64,000 nt of DNA. Origin: Anaerolineaceae bacterium UBA700. Its GTDB lineage: Bacteria > Chloroflexota > Anaerolineae > Anaerolineales > Anaerolineaceae. Shown here in pieces: positions 63,743 through 64,000 of the stretch. The notes under the pieces were generated by a model. That model ran no database searches and was not told the origin of the DNA. It worked only from the letters and a program-made list of their open reading frames with translations. The stretch is from positions 1 to 64,000 of the forward strand of contig DBMK01000213.1 of the NCBI GenBank assembly GCA_002298885.1, written 5' to 3'. A program made the translations under genes and the position numbers. Position 1 is the stretch's first letter. The number at the start of each line of letters is the position of its first letter.

Positions 63743-64000
63743 TCCGGAGCGTAGATCTTTCCAGCGCGGTAGCTGGCCCAGGTGGTCTCGAACCACGAGT
63801 CGATCTCCGGGATCGGGCGGCATGCCACCCATTCGTGCCGGACTCCAACGCCTGGTTCGAACGTGCTCTCCAGCACCCGCGCCCGGAAGCTGTTGTCTTC
63901 GGGCACGATCTTCCAGGTTTCATCCAGGCCAGGATGGATGGCTTTCCCGGCCGCATCCAGCACAACCGCCGAGCCGCGGCTGCCGGTCCCGCTCTTCAGA
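63739..64000 (-). CDS. C-terminal end of a gene cut by the window edge
   Basis: An open frame comes in from the right edge (LKSGTGSRGSAVVLDAAGKA...) and ends ...TWASYRAGKIYAPD. It has about 86 visible codons, no signal peptide or membrane segment, and is convergent with the alcohol dehydrogenase gene, overlapping it by four bases. No family recognised from this fragment. Confidence 0.55.
   Translation of the reverse strand, partial: LKSGTGSRGSAVVLDAAGKAIHPGLDETWKIVPEDNSFRARVLESTFEPGVGVRHEWVACRPIPEIDSWFETTWASYRAGKIYAPD

Overview
The window looks like chromosome from a free-living, heterotrophic bacterium with a large secretome. I suspect Chloroflexota, Anaerolineae-like. The reasons are giant multi-domain secreted proteins, small exported proteins ending in YLPxL, Pro/Thr-rich tail-anchored proteins, a SARP-type regulator and a Liv-type catabolic operon. 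This assignment is inference from gene style only; no rRNA or marker gene is present to test it.

Layout. (1) 1-3.5 kb, minus strand: an ABC export ATPase, an FtsX/MacB-like permease that has lost its N-terminus, and a secreted PQQ-like beta-propeller. (2) 3.5-4.0 kb: an AT-rich gap holding a broken tRNA-Arg(ACG)-like sequence and a strong hairpin terminator. (3) 4.0-42.4 kb, all minus strand: ten exported proteins, four of them about 2000-3000 residues. They share two home-made modules. One is a ~100-residue beta-rich 'FYG' module (about 11 copies). The other is a ~170-residue C-terminal 'WNLV' module (6 copies) that almost always stops at W-x-V-x-Y-P. The giants also carry LamG, DUF2341, DUF4082, DUF11, F5/8-type C and Ig-like domains, NodB-like deacetylase domains and a metallophosphoesterase. 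Two small members have a C-terminal membrane anchor in place of the WNLV module. This is the best candidate for an undescribed system: a cell-surface or extracellular polysaccharide-handling apparatus with its own sorting or anchoring signal. (4) 42.6-43.9 kb: a PilZ protein and a LuxR-type response regulator whose phospho-acceptor Asp is Glu, both on the same strand and upstream of the secretome, separated by a hairpin terminator and a perfect 38-bp palindrome. (5) 44-49.4 kb: a decayed stretch with a TetR/alpha-beta hydrolase pseudogene pair and its surviving operator-like palindrome, tRNA-Arg(TCG) with a partial second copy, a frameshifted beta-helix gene, a SARP regulator with a clear sigma-70 promoter, and a beta-helix remnant. 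(6) 49.5-63.7 kb, plus strand: an IclR regulator followed by a tightly packed operon (Liv-type ABC transporter, SDR, KDG-type kinase, KDPG-type aldolase, OYE-like flavin reductase, CoA-transferase, enoyl-CoA hydratase, FAH-family enzyme, zinc alcohol dehydrogenase). It likely imports an organic or sugar acid and breaks it down to pyruvate and acyl-CoA units. A truncated minus-strand gene lies at the right edge, and the first codons of another at the left edge.

How it fits together: the surface locus may bind, trim or remodel glycans under cyclic-di-GMP/LuxR-type control, while the downstream operon takes up and oxidises acids of the kind released from polysaccharide or plant material. The functional link between the two halves is inference. 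No CRISPR array, insertion sequence, rRNA or origin was seen.
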